Made by a program: the position numbers and the translations under genes. The notes below the pieces were generated by a model. That model was not told where the DNA came from. It did no database searches and was given only the letters and a program-made list of their open reading frames with translations. Below are positions 21,891 to 34,000 of a stretch of DNA of 64,000 nt, one piece after another. Source of the stretch: Gonapodya prolifera JEL478. Taxonomy: Eukaryota > Monoblepharomycota > Monoblepharidomycetes > Monoblepharidales > Gonapodyaceae. Each line of letters opens with the position of its first letter. The stretch's first letter is position 1. The stretch is taken from assembly GCA_001574975.1 (NCBI GenBank), contig KQ965742.1:501696-565695 (forward strand), read 5' to 3'.

Positions 21891-24800
21891 ATGTCAAGGT
21901 TGGCACTAGGAGCGGTCTCCGCAATTGCTGCTGCGGCGCTGGTCAACGAGGAGCTGGGGCTCTCGAGAGATTGGTCGTCGATATCCGCTCAGAAGAAAGC
22001 AGCCCAAATGTAAGCCATCGCGGTCCCGCGCGCCAAAGATTATGAAACGATGCTCACATGTCAATGCCAATCTTCCACAGAGCTGCTGCAGAATCAGCGG
22101 CGGGGCGATTCTCAAAGTGAGAGCTCATGGTGACGATGTCAGGCGATTTGCACTCACACGCAACATCATCAGCGTTGAACGTTTCATCCTCCATGCTAAA
22201 AATAAGCCCGATGAGGAGTATCTCGTGTTCCAGAACTCACCCGGGGCTGGAGATACAGTGGACAGTGACGGGTTCCCCAACACGCGAAGGTACACGTGGC
22301 GAGAGACCGATTTGGAATCCAACAGGCTGGCGAACTTTATGCTGGACACCGGGATTAAGCCTGGCGACATGATCGGTATGTGGTTTTACTGAAAAACCTT
22401 CAATCGAAACTGTATTGAAGGTATCTCGTAGCCATTCTGTACGAGAACACCCCCGAGTTCGTTTTCCTTCTCCTTGCTGCCTGGAAGATCGGATGCTCTG
22501 TTGCATTCCAGAACTACAACCAGCGCGGGCGTGTCTTCCTCCACTCGTTCAGCATCTCGAAATCCCAAGTCCTCTTCTTCGAGCCCGCCGTTGCTAACAT
22601 CCTCAACGAGGACGGTGTCGCCGATGAATTGAGAAACAGGGGCATTCGATTGGTGTGCTACACCAACGTCCCCATCCCTCTGCCTGGAAAGCAAATCCCG
22701 TTCGATTTTCCGGCCGAACTTGTACCATCGCACGAGCTGCGCTTTAAGGCCTCCGATGCTGACATCCCCAAATCTACGCGCTCTCATGTGACATGGTCAT
22801 CTATCGGATCTCTCATTTATACGTCCGGAACAACTGGGTATGGTTTTGGAGTTGCTTCACACATTAACAATGGAAGTCTAACACGGACCGGATACCACCA
22901 GGCTTCCCAAGGCGGCTACCATGACACATGCAAGAATGTTCAGTGAGTTACAGTCGCCTTTGTCCTAGCGCCACCACCAGGAGCTGTGACACGACGTCGT
23001 GCAGGTGGTCAATTACGTTTCCAACTCCAGGGCCTTATAAACAGCACTGACCGAGGATTCGTGGTTGCTCCTCTCTTCGTAAGTGGTTTACTTTACTTTA
23101 TTTTGTGGAAACGAACGAGGCCAACTCCCACTTTCGCACCATGGTTGTCGTCTAGCACTCTGGCGCCAACATTATTCTCCAATCGACCTTCATCGTCGGG
23201 ATTCCATTCATATGCACCAGGAAATTTTCTGCGAGCAAATTCTTTGAGTACGCCGCCCAAACTGGTGGGACCACGTTCCACTACGTTGGAGGTACGTCTT
23301 CATATTTTACGCTCTTTATTTTCCTCTCTAACGGGATGGTTTTTTCTTCACTAGAAATTCTTCGGCAAGTGTCCACTCCCTTCCTCTCACGACGTTATCG
23401 TGGCTTACCTTTCAGAGCTTCACCTGCAGCTACCTCGTTCTTTCCCCCCCATCTCCTTATGACCGAAAACACAACGTGCGCAAGTGCGTTGGCAATGGTC
23501 TTCGCGCCGACATTTGGGACACGTTCCGGGACAGATTCGGAATTAAACTCATCGGGGAGCTCTATGGTTCCACTGGTATGTCCGACGAAAGAATCAATTA
23601 GTTTGCTCAGTATCATCTAAAACGTTCGGTCTCTCCCAGAGGGTTGTGGAAATGCAGCAACACTGAACGTATGGGGAAAGAAGGGTGCGATTGGATTCCA
23701 GGGGCTGGCGTACAGGATCATGAACGCGGAAACACTGCCCCAAATCGTAAAGGTGAGCAAAGGAAGATTTTAAAGGCTCGAGGTTCTTTTTTAACATGTG
23801 AATTGCAAGATCAACCCCATCACCGAAGAGTTCGTTCGCGGCCCAGACGGCTTCTGTATCCCGTGCGGAATCAACGAACCTGGAGAATTCGTCGGGTAAT
23901 GTTTGGAGGCGAAGTGATAGTTCTTGAACCAAGCCTAACGCTATATCACGAGTCCAGAAAAGTTGTTCCGCTCCCGGCGAGAATCAAGGAAACGGTATGT
24001 AGATTATTTGTGGCCACCTTGATACTGCTTCAACTGAGAGATACGCTATTTAGAACTGGGATGGATACTACGGTAACCCCGAAGCCAGCAACAAGAAGGT
24101 GATTCGGGATGTCTTCAAGAAGGGTGACCAGTGGATCCGGTGGGTGAAGGAAGTTCATATCAATTCTCGATGACGACCGACCGTCGCGCGACAAATGCAG
24201 TACTGGTGACCTTATCATGCGTGATCGTAAAGGTTGGATTTACTTTGTTGACCGACTTGGTGAGTACAGGAGAAACCCGTTTTCAAATGATGCCTGAAAC
24301 CCTTGTTCGTCAGGCGACACATTCCGCTGGAAAGGCGAGAACGTAAGCACAATGGAAGTACGTGACGTCATGATGAAGAGTGGCTACTTGGACGAGGCGA
24401 ACGGTGAGACACGATTACTCCGCTCCCGAGGCCCTGAACGTCCAATTAATTACTCCTGGTCGCAAGTGTACGGAGTCACTGTACCGTCTAGGCCAGATGG
24501 ACGTGCAGGAATGGCGGCGGTTGTTCTGAAGGAGGAGTGAGTTTGTCGTCGGATTCGTTCAGATTTATCCATTTCTCAGTGTGTGTACCTCCAGATTCAG
24601 ATACGACTTCAACGGAACCCTTAAGAAGCTTGGTCAGTTCTGTCAACGCGAGCTTCCTCCCTACGCAGTGCCCCGCTTCGTTCGTCTATTGGAGAACATG
24701 GATGCTGTCACGACTGTAAGTTAATCTGGGCGTTCCCGTGTCCCTTGAACTCAATACATTCCCCGGTCAGGCAACGTTTAAACACCGCAAAATCGAGCTT

Positions 24801-24992
24801 CAAAAAGAAGGTTGGTACAGTTTTGTTCGATGCCCGTTTTTATTCAGAGACTGAACATGACACCTCACTGCAACAGGCTTCGACCCCAAGCAAGTTTCCG
24901 ACAAACTTTTCTTTTACGTGGAGAACAAAGGGTTTGTTACCATGACCGGCGCAATCTATAATGAGGTGGTGGGCGGAAAGGCAAAATTATAG
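21891..24992 (+). CDS. FATP/very-long-chain acyl-CoA synthetase with AKL (PTS1) C-terminus
   Basis: Paralogue of the synthetase at 239-3702, with about 19 exons. The N-terminus MSRLALGAVSAIAAAALVNE is a hydrophobic segment. Core motifs in order: NMLDTGIKPGDMIAILYENT-like region, YTSGTTGLPKAATMTHARMF (P-loop split by an intron at 22838-22901), [52 protein letters not shown] and FKHRKIELQKEGFDP. The last residues GGKAKL end in AKL, a good PTS1, so a peroxisomal location is inferred. Exon 23354-23363 is only 10 nt and is followed by a GC-AG intron (23364-23429, GCAAGT donor), which is required to rebuild EILRYLV and the downstream frame. The dienoyl-CoA isomerase gene starts 107 bp after its stop. 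Family certain; chain-length preference unknown. Confidence 0.9.
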
Positions 24993-25099
24993 AGAACATT
25001 GCATTGGAACATTTAAATAATTTAAGACGGCATAGAGCTTTCGGAAGCCACTTCCGATTACTTTTACCATACCACACACCGAATCCGAAGCCGAAGCCG

Positions 25100-26617
25100 A
25101 TGCCTCTCGACTACACTTACGAAGTTCTCCGATGCACCTTCCCCACGGAAGGAGTGCTTCACGTGGAGCTGAATCGTCCAAAAGGTGTGTACACGAGCTT
25201 CAACGTTGCCGGTTCTCGTCTTTCCGCGAGCTATCATTCCATCTTTGACCGCAACACACTCTCTGACAGCCTTGAATGCTATGGTGGGTGGGAGCTGAAC
25301 AGGAGAGCTCTTTCGGATGTCTTGAATTGTGCTCCCGACACTTCCCGAACCGCCACAGAACCACACCTTCTGGCGTGAATACAAGGACTGTTTCGACAAA
25401 GTTGCGGAAGATGGTGATGTCAGGGCTGTGGTGGTCTCGTCCAACGGTGAGAATGATTTGTTCGAGTTTCTTGGGCAGCAACGATTCCTGAATGAATCCT
25501 ATAGCTCGAATCTTCACCGCTGGTCTGGATTTGTCATCATCGGGCCTCGTCGACCCGAAGGCTTCTCCTGGGGCAGGTCCTGTGGCGAAACCAGACGCTG
25601 GAAGGCGAGCGTTCCACATTCGTCGCGAGGTGCTCAAAACGCAGGAGAGCTTCAACGCGGTGAGTTTCGCACAAATGGTGTTCGACAAACTAGGCATTGG
25701 AATTTTCATACTCATCTTTCGTTGTTATTCAACCTATGACGAATAAAGATGGAGTCGTGCGACAAGCCCGTCATTGTTGCGGCTCATGGCAAAGTTGTCG
25801 GCGGTGGCATTGATCTGATGACTGCTGCTGGTATGGGTTTCCTCAGATTGTTTGGAAAGAGACTATGTGCATTCATGGTGTTGCTCCTAGACATGCGATA
25901 CTGTTCCGAGGATGCCACTTTCACCATCAAAGAAGGTAACTGCTGCTGATAGTCCAGACCTTGTCGACATGTAGTCAACCACCTTTTCTATATACAGTGG
26001 ACGTCGGCCTCGCCGCGGATGGTAAGCTGTGGCTCTCCTCACCTCGCTCTAGAGCTTCAAAATAACCACACCTCGCACATACACAGTGGGCACCCTCCAG
26101 CGCCTCCAGCACGCCGTCGGCAACCCCTCCTTTGCGCGCGAGGTCGTGTACACCGCCCGCTGGTTCACGGCCGCCGAGGCGCTCCAGCACGGCCTGGTGT
26201 CCAAGGTGCTCCCCACCAAAGAGGACGCCGTGCGTGAGGCGCTCAAAGTCGCGGCTGAGATCGCGTCAAAGAGCCCGCTTGCCGTCACTGGGAGCAAGAA
26301 CATTCTGAACTAGTGGGTGTTAGCAGGTCCTAACGCAAGCTGGAAAGCCTCTCTAATGGGTTCTATTTGTTCGTCGTGCACCGTGCGCGTGCAGCTCTCG
26401 GGACCATTCCGTTGCCGACGGATTGAACTACGTTGCCGTGTGGAACGCTGCGGCGCTCCAATCGTCGGTACGTGCACATAAACCTTGCTCGGCCCGCACC
26501 GTTATCGCCTTTTTAACGATTTTCACAACACCTTGGAATGTTGCTAAACATAAGGACGTTGCGACTGCCGCCATGGCGTCTCTCAAAAAGCAAGTGGCCA
26601 AATTCCCCAAACTGTAG
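25100..26617 (+). CDS. ECH1: Delta3,5-delta2,4-dienoyl-CoA isomerase (ECH1/Dci1-like)
   Basis: Crotonase-fold enzyme of unsaturated fatty-acid beta-oxidation. Exons 25100-25184, 25270-25283, 25359-25446, 25505-25659, 25749-25830, 25891-25935, 25998-26021, 26087-26312, 26395-26467 and 26555-26617 give 284 residues in frame. Motifs: VLHVELNRPKALNAMNHTFW, RIFTAGLDLSS, AAHGKVVGGGIDLMTA (oxyanion-hole glycines), DMRYCSEDATFTIKEVDVGL with the acid residues typical of dienoyl-CoA isomerases (Glu in IKEVDVGL and Asp in AADVG), and YTARWFTAAEALQHGLV. The second exon is 14 nt (LNAM). The C-terminus KFPKL ends in PKL, a weak PTS1; the mammalian enzyme ends SKL. It lies directly behind the AKL-ending acyl-CoA synthetase on the same strand, which supports a shared pathway. 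Confidence 0.88.
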
Positions 26618-26761
26618 ACCGATGTACTATTTAATGGGATTGGAGGGTTGCCATCGATACAATAATAATATTAGATGCAAGAATAAATACAAACAGGCAG
26701 GTCCAGCCATGCCCCCCGGATGAACGGATTTCAAAATTATGATTGCGTGGCGGGCCCGGGT

Positions 26762-28692
26762 TTACTCCTTATTGGTTGGCCGCTGAGTTTTTCGCATCTT
26801 CTTCTGGTCCTGTGCATTCCCATCCGCTTTTGGCGGACGTGCCGAAACTGTGATGTTGACATTGGCCGGGACGAACCAGCTTCCCTTGGGGACATGCTTC
26901 AAGCAATCCAAATGGTCGGGCAGCAGCGACAGCACGGGTCCGCCCTTGGGTGCAGAGGCGCCAAACGACTTGTTGGTGAATGCGTTCTCGAGCCAGTCCT
27001 CATACGTCCCAAGTGAGCTCGCGAGCACCTTGTTCCCGATCACGTGCATCCGGTTGTACCGCATGCACGACTCCTCGCGGAACTTGTCATACAGGCCACG
27101 GTTGTACACGCGCTGGAAAGTGGAATGAAAATCGCGGTGTGAGTGAGTAGCGCATCAGGTGCAGAAGGAGGCTCGCACACACCTCGACGGCTCGCAGCAC
27201 CTCGGGGTACTCATGGCTCCTATGCACGGCCCACGCATTGGGCAACACCAACGCATCCCACCCATCCAGCCAGACCTCCCACATACACGCCTGCTTGTTG
27301 GCGCCGTACCCAAAGAACCGCTCGTCGCAGTAAGGAGGGCCGTCGCGCGGGTAGATCAGGTAAGGCTCGTACGCCCGTTGGTAGGACGAGCGCGGGATGT
27401 AGTAGGGCTCGGTGGAGGCGAGGAAGTGGGTGTAGTTTGTGGGGCCGTGGCCGCGCTGGGGGATGGGAGAGGTGGGAGGGGGACCGGTGAGTATGCGGGA
27501 AGGGTGCGGTAGGCATATGCCCAACACCCAAACTTACGAAGTTTGCATTGTGGAACATCTCAATCTCCTCCCTTTCGAACCTCTCCCTGAGCTCCTTCTT
27601 GGTCCTGATAAAGTGGCCCTTACGCTCCCCGCCCCGTCCCGTCGCTTCGGCGCCTTTGGGCGTCCACTCGAAGGCCGGGATGACAAGGGCGACTTTATGT
27701 GCTCGCATGAGGTCTTTGAGCGTCCATGTCGGGCCGCGCCCGCCTTTGGTGGGAGCACGAAGAGCAGGAGCGGTGCTAAACGTGCCGAGGGCGCCCTTGC
27801 GGACCTGGTCAAGCTCCTTGACGACGCCTTCGCCGACGACAAAGTCTCCGTCGAGCATGAGGACAAACTCTGTGCGGGAAAAGAACCGGGCAATGTTGCG
27901 CCACGTGTTGAATTGACGCGTGAACTTGTCCGTGACGATGTGGATGTCGCAGAGCGCCGAGACGAGTGGGTGCGTTTCGAGGAGGGTGCGGAGCTGGGCC
28001 AGGTTGGTTTGGAGCGTGTCGGAGTCGGAGGAGAAGTGGACCGTGACGGAGATAGGCCCTTTCCATTCGCTGACGAGGCCAGGGAGACGGTCTAGCCGTT
28101 TGGCGGTCAGCATGGTGGTCAGGGTGACCCCGTCGGCTGGCGGGGTAACGGTCGCGAGGTGGTAGTAGGGTATGAGCTGGGAGGGGCGAAGGGAGGACTG
28201 GAAGAATTTGAGAAAGAGCGAGGGCGGGAAGGTGTTTGGGTGGGGTATGGGGTTGAATGCGGGCGCTCCGCCTGAGTGGGCGTGGGTGAAGTAAAAGTGT
28301 GAATGGTACAGGTTTGCATTTTCGGTGCACACAAGACATGCCGCACGCTCATCCCCATTCTCACCTGGGAGGTCCACGCGATTCCACCACACCAGGTTCC
28401 GCTCCATCGCCTTGGACGGCGTGCCCTGACCGGTAATGGTCACAGTGTCCATCCGTCCGTGGATGCGCGGCACAACGCTGATTGCCGAGTAGGACAGGAA
28501 AACGAGCACTGCGACCGTCAGCAGCAGGCGGGTGAAACGGGACGGGTGTTCCTTCTCCTGCTGGTGCATTTCCAAGAACCCGGGTTCCCGCTTCAGACGC
28601 TCCGGTGATGGGGCTCCGCTGGTCCACTGATGGGAGAGCGACTCGTCGCCGGATGCAGCTCTGGCGCCGAGGAAGGAGAGGGAGTCAGCCAT
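26762..28692 (-). CDS. Glycosyltransferase family 49 (LARGE-like), type II membrane protein
   Basis: Exons 28692-27538, 27455-27183 and 27112-26762 give 592 residues. A signal anchor (LLLTVAVLVFLSYSAISVV, about residues 56-74) is followed by a lumenal domain. GT49 marks: TWRNIARFFSRTEFVLMLDGDF (metal-binding DxD), VALVIPAFEW, RGHGPTNYTHFL, YEPYLIYPRDGPPYCDERF, FGYGANKQACMWEV and LPNAWAVHRSHEYP. Animal LARGE and B4GAT1 of this family add glucuronate or xylose to matriglycan; the fungal substrate is unknown. The second intron starts right after EVLRAVE. It shares a divergent 340-bp upstream region with the LRR gene. Family call strong. Confidence 0.85.
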
Positions 28693-29032
28693 TGGCTGGC
28701 GGATGGTCGGATGGACGATGGACCGGTGAAAAGATGGAGCGAATGATGGTGAAAAGTTTGAGCGGTTTTACGCCTCCTCTGCCCCAGATCTGGATTGCGG
28801 CGGGCGCCTCCCCCTTCAACCCTCACTCGAAGAATCGAATTTTTACTCTCCGACTAACACGGGGATGGCCATGGTAGTGTTGCAATAAAAATATGCATCT
28901 ACATTCTGTTGACTCGCCTTGACCTAGAGTAGTTGTCTTTGTGACCTTCTCTGTGCCACATTGTGCCACACCACACGCGGACCAAAGCAGTGACTTTCCA
29001 TGGATTGATTCCCGCGAAATAACAGGAAACCA
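28693..29032. promoter_or_regulatory. Divergent intergenic region between GT49 and LRR genes
   Basis: 340 bp between two start codons on opposite strands, so it must hold both promoters and 5' leaders. An AT-rich stretch (near 28870-28920) is the only compositional feature. No motif is claimed. Confidence 0.5.
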
Positions 29033-30883
29033 ATGCGGAAACTTTCAGACCTGTGTGTTGATGCCGTGATCCATGGCCTTGTCCTCAACGGAAGTCGTCT
29101 GGCCTTGGGGTCCGACATACCATGGAGTCCGTTCGGTCGTCTCATCTTCGAATGCATCATGACTGGCTGGACAGACAGGCAACTCGACGTTCGCGCGCAG
29201 GCACGGCTTATTGACGCTGTCTCGAGCTTCATGCTGGTGTACCCGGACGAGATTGCTCGCCTGACCGACATGCTGATTCAGCGTTCTCTGAGATTGCAAG
29301 ACGTGCAACTCACCGCAACCCGAGCGTTTGGTGGTGAGTGTGATTTTTGTTGCGGGTGGTGGGGGGGAGCGAGACGGAACGAACGAGGACACCAAAACCT
29401 AAACGACATAAAGCGCTGACCGAGGACTCTTTCGTGGAGCGAACCCAAGGCCTAGGCGCGATAGTGCCGACCGAGAAGTCCGCCGGAGGCGAGTAACCAA
29501 CATAGCGGAATACTCATGCGGAGTGGGCCGTTTCATCGGTTGGCAGTATTGACGAGCTCCCTTCTTGATCCATTAGCATCCGTCCCCCTACCCCTCCAAC
29601 GCCTGGAACGAATAGCGTCACTGAGCAGTATTCTCGTGCGACTCCAGCTGCGGGGCTGTGGGCTCCAAAACAGTGATCTCGTGTACATCGCACGGCTGCG
29701 CTCGCTTGTTCTGCTCGATTTGAGGGGCAATGCGGATGTTTCGGATACGGGCGTGAATCTTCTGTTGCGCGTTATTGCAGACGCGTCGGCGCACTCGAGC
29801 TCGAGTTTGTCGAGCTTGTCGAGTGACCCCACCTTTGACGGTGACGATCTTGTGGACTCCACATCGTCTCTCGCCAACCTCCAGCACATCAACCTGTCCC
29901 TCACCTCCGTTACGGACCACACGCTGCTCTCACTGTTTCCGAAGTTCCCCAGTCTGTGCTCGTTCGATGTGTCAAACAGCGAGGTGCAGGCCAAGGCCAT
30001 GAAAGCGTTCCTGACGAAGCAGCAGAATGCAAACACCCACACCCAGACACAGGGGAGATGGCATATTCTCGATCCGGGCATCACCCTCTTTAATGCAGAC
30101 GACCGCGACATCATCCCACCGTCGTCCAAACGAGCGCGCGATAGCCACACCCTTGCTCGACACCTCCTCCAAACCTTTCCCCCCTCTACCACCGTCTCCA
30201 CCCCGCACACACATGGCCTACCGCGTGTCGCCTGGCCCACCGAAAAAGACGACGCCACGCACAACGACCTCGCCCGACGAAACATCGTGGGCCTCTTCCC
30301 GGGTCTTCGACACGTGCGCACTCAGGCGGAAGAACAGTGGCGCGATGGGAACTACCTACGAAGATTTGTGATGACCGAGGAGGCGAATGCGAGCTGGAAG
30401 GACGAGACGGAACGCAAGCGGGCGCCGCTGCCGACGAGGATAAAGGACGCTCCCAAGCTGGAAGTTGTGACGGACCCCGAGCAAGTCTCGCACGCCCACA
30501 TCGTCGCGTGGGAGGGGGACCGTGCGTTTACCCCCGGCACCAAGTTTGGCCGGACTGGGACGTGGCGATGCGTTAAGATCATGGTGGCGTCCGAGCACGG
30601 CCGCGGGGAGGTCGCCGACGGTGGGGCGAAACATCTGTTGAGCTCCCTTCCCACCACCGCATCTTCGGACGACCTGTCGGCGCCCCCGACAAGCAATACG
30701 CGCCTCGTGAGCGTGGCCGAGCGGGGAGTGAACCGCGTGGCGAGGGTGGCGAACGTGCGTGCCAAGTCGGGTGGGGGATTTTTTGGACTGGAGCGGATGG
30801 TCAACTCGGACGTGTCGGTGGCGCCGAGTCCGAGTGTCTTCGAGCAGAAAAACCCGTTCACCAAGACTTTTCGGCGTAAATAG
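29033..30883 (+). CDS. Leucine-rich-repeat (RNI-like) protein, unknown function
   Basis: Two exons, 29033-29333 and 29547-30883, give 545 residues with a phase 1 junction. The first 100 residues are helical (LCVDAVIHGLVLNGSRLA...). Residues about 125-270 hold at least three degenerate RNI-type leucine-rich repeats: LVRLQLRGCGLQNSDLVYI, LVLLDLRGNADVSDTGVN and LQHINLSLTSVTDHTLLSLF. The C-terminal half is Ser/Arg-rich with no domain I know. The single intron is 213 nt and made largely of the introner-like repeat. Function not recognised; a scaffold or ubiquitin-ligase adaptor role would be a guess. Confidence 0.7.
29334..29546 (+). repeat. Introner-like GC-rich repeat forming the intron of the LRR gene
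   Basis: 213-nt intron with two degenerate units near 29396 and 29446 bearing AAAGCGCTGACCGAGGA, AAGGCCTAGGCGCGATAGTG and AGTCCGCCGGAGGCGA. They match the introns at 725-1044 and 63505-63890. The repeat starts about 30 nt after the donor with GGAGCGAGACGGAACGAACG, and almost the whole intron is made of it. Confidence 0.75.
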
Positions 30884-31005
30884 TGTGGAGATATGCGTCA
30901 CGTTTTTTCTTTTGTAAATAGGACTTTGTTGGTGCGGGGCACGTGCTGGGGTGGGTTCATTTCGGGTATCAAGTCGATTCCCACATCAAGGCGACCCCCA
31001 TCGCC

Positions 31006-34000
31006 ATGAAGTTCGGGCGGTACTTGGAGCAGGAAAAAGTGCCAGAATGGGCTAGCCGCTACGTGAAGTGAGCCCGTTGGAGCATTCGTCCCTGGGGTTG
31101 ATGGTGGATCCACATTTCCATTATCACCCATCTCTCAAGCTACAAGCGCGGCAAAAAGCTCATCAAGCAGATTGCGCAGGACATTGCGGCTACGCAGAGG
31201 AAATCGTTTACTCCCCTGGGGGGCCAGGATGCTCCTGATGCTGTCGCATCCTCGGCTCCATCGCTTCACATCCCACCACCGATAATTCCAGTGGACACGC
31301 ACGCTACTTTCACGCTCTCCTCACCTAATTCGTCGTCGTCGAGTATTCACGAGATTTCGAACGGGAATGGCAATGGCACGGAGTACATGCCGTTGAACTT
31401 TGAAAACCAGAAGCGGGAAAAGGCAGACTACGAGCTGCCGCCGCCTTCTTCTCCCTCTACACCGAGGAGGACGCCCGTGGGAACCAGGATTGCATCTGTG
31501 GTGTCTTTTTTGGGACAACGGAACACCCGTAAGCTCACTGTTTCGTCTTCAGGGTGAACCTTCACAGCAAACCATGTCTTTTCAGGGAGCCCTGGAATGG
31601 GAAAAGCACTGGATGACATCATTCCCACTCTTCTTGTCAACGAGAAGCTGTTCTTCGAGTATCTGGACAAGCAGCTGGAGAAAGTGGACGGCTTTTACGC
31701 GGAGCAGCTTGCCCATGCCGAATCGAGACTGTCGGCAATCCAGGAGCAGCTCAGGGTTCTGAAAGAACTCCAGATGAATCCGGACCTTCTCGCTCACGAA
31801 GCGCGGCTTCCATTGTCGAAGAAGGATGTGGAGGAGACTGCTTCCGTAATACGAGCCGTGATTGCAGAGATTCCACAATCAATTTTACACGCGTCGTTCA
31901 TGACAAAAGCGGCAAACGCGCTCAGAAAGAACAAGTCGCTACCGATCCTAGATGTGGAGTCGGGCAGTCATCGTCGGCGAACGGGAGATCATGTCGCTCA
32001 ACTCCGCGGACAACAAGATTCGTCCGACGACGACGATAACGCCGGGGATGCCCAAAATAATAGTGACGACCTGTCGGGCGATGAGGCTCCAACAAAAGTC
32101 CTCAATGCAAAACCCATCTCGATGGGAGCCGTGACAATGCATAACGCGCTCCCCACGTCGTCGCATCGACAGTCGGAATCTGTTCTAACGTCGAGAAAGA
32201 GTTATAGTAAGGAAACTCCAAGTGCTCTCTCGCGGGCCCGTGATGCAAGTGCTATCCAAAGGGAGGAAATGCTGAAGAAACTGGGTTTGGACGAGAAAGT
32301 GACGAAGCAAGACCTAGAGAGCGCGAGATCGCGAACGAAGCAGGCTATGCTGGAATACTACCGATTCCTGTGCCTGCTGAAGAACTTCCAGGTCAGTCAG
32401 CCAACAATACCGCCTCACAAACTGCCGACTCAAATGTTGATTGCCGCAGAGTCTCAACAAACAAGCTTTTGGAAAGGTTTTAAAGAAGTACGAAAAGGTG
32501 ACGAGATGGGGTGCATTGAAACTTTACATGAGCAAGGTGGAGCGTGAGTATACGAAATGTGGTCTTGTTCCAACATTGTTCCAGCCATAATGCTTTCCAT
32601 TATACAGAGCAGAAGTTTGTGAAGTCCGGAAGGTTGAAGGAGCTGGAGGATGAGACCGAGAAGGCATTTGCAGTCCATTTTGCAGGGGGTGATCGAAGAA
32701 GTGGTAGGTGATGCTCTGACTTGTCTCTATGCAATATGGGAGGCATCTTGGTTTCCAACATACCTGTTTGTTCCAGCGATGAAGAGACTACGGTTGCCAG
32801 AGCCAAAGCGTGACGATCGATACCTCACAACTTGGCTGACAGGTCTCCTCATCGGCTTGTCTATTTCACTAATCGTGGTGACTTTGGAAAAGAGTGGGAT
32901 TAATCAAAATGATGCTCTAATTAAATATTAACCAGTTCTCTTTTTATTGCATAGTATTCGCCCAAAACCTTCTTGAGACCGAGCCAAACACTCGTTTCCT
33001 ACTTCAAGTATATGCTGGCTTTGGAGTCATCGTTTTTCTCCTACAATTATTTTCTCTCGACATTTTAATCTGGGAGAAGTTCAACGTCAATTACGTATTC
33101 GTGTTCGAGTTGTGCGTTTCGGATATCCCGGCACGATATGCGAACAGCTTCCGACCTCATCTGTCCCCAGGGATCCACGTGACCATTTGGAACCCGTCGA
33201 GTTTTTCAACTTCAGCTCCTTGCTGCTGTGTCTTTGTTCTATCTGCTTCTATCTGACATGTGAGTGTTTTCTTGATCACTCTGCGATGTGCATGGCTCAT
33301 CGGAATTGTTCCAGTCGATAATTGGTTTTCGGGATGGTGTCGATACACTTCCTATCCCGCGATTCTTCTCGTTCTTATTGGGGCGGTTATGCTTAATCCT
33401 TTCCGAATAATGTTTGCAACAGCTCGATGGTGGTTTCTGCGAACGTTTTCTCGAATTTTGACATCGGGATTTCATTTCGTGGAATTTCGGTGACTACCAC
33501 TGTGCAATTTTCTTCACCTTAATCCCCATTCTAACAGTCCTGAACTAGAGATTTTTTCGTCACCGATAATCTTAACTCTATAACATTTGCATTTACTGCC
33601 CTTCAAGCATTCGTTTGCGCTTATGCCAATTCGTGGGCCAACTTAGGTGAAGTGTGTGAAAACAATATTCCTTTCAATCACGTGACAGTTGTTAGCCGCT
33701 GCTAGATAACGCCTGTCCGCTTTCCAATTCGTGGACGGTAGCTGCCTTCACAGCCATTCCTGCTTTTCTCCGTTTAGTGCAATGCGTCAGGCGATTTTAT
33801 GTTAGTGCTCTGCTTTTGGCTTTATCGAATCATTATAGACACCCTATTGCAAACTCGCCCTATTAGGACTCTCGAAATGGTTAGTCTGCATGCACTGTCC
33901 GAACCCATTGTTGAATTTATGAATTTCTTTTCAGCCCATCCGCACTTAACGAACTCCGTCAAATACATTCTTGCACTCTGCGTTATATTCACTGCGGCGT

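Noticed and set aside
23041-23066. AGCACTGACCGAGGATTCG resembles the introner unit
   Set aside because: It is exon sequence coding NSTDRGF in the AKL synthetase, and no other unit motifs are beside it.
29533-30321. 262-codon open frame on the minus strand
   Set aside because: Lies wholly opposite the LRR coding exon; typical antisense shadow of GC-rich coding sequence.
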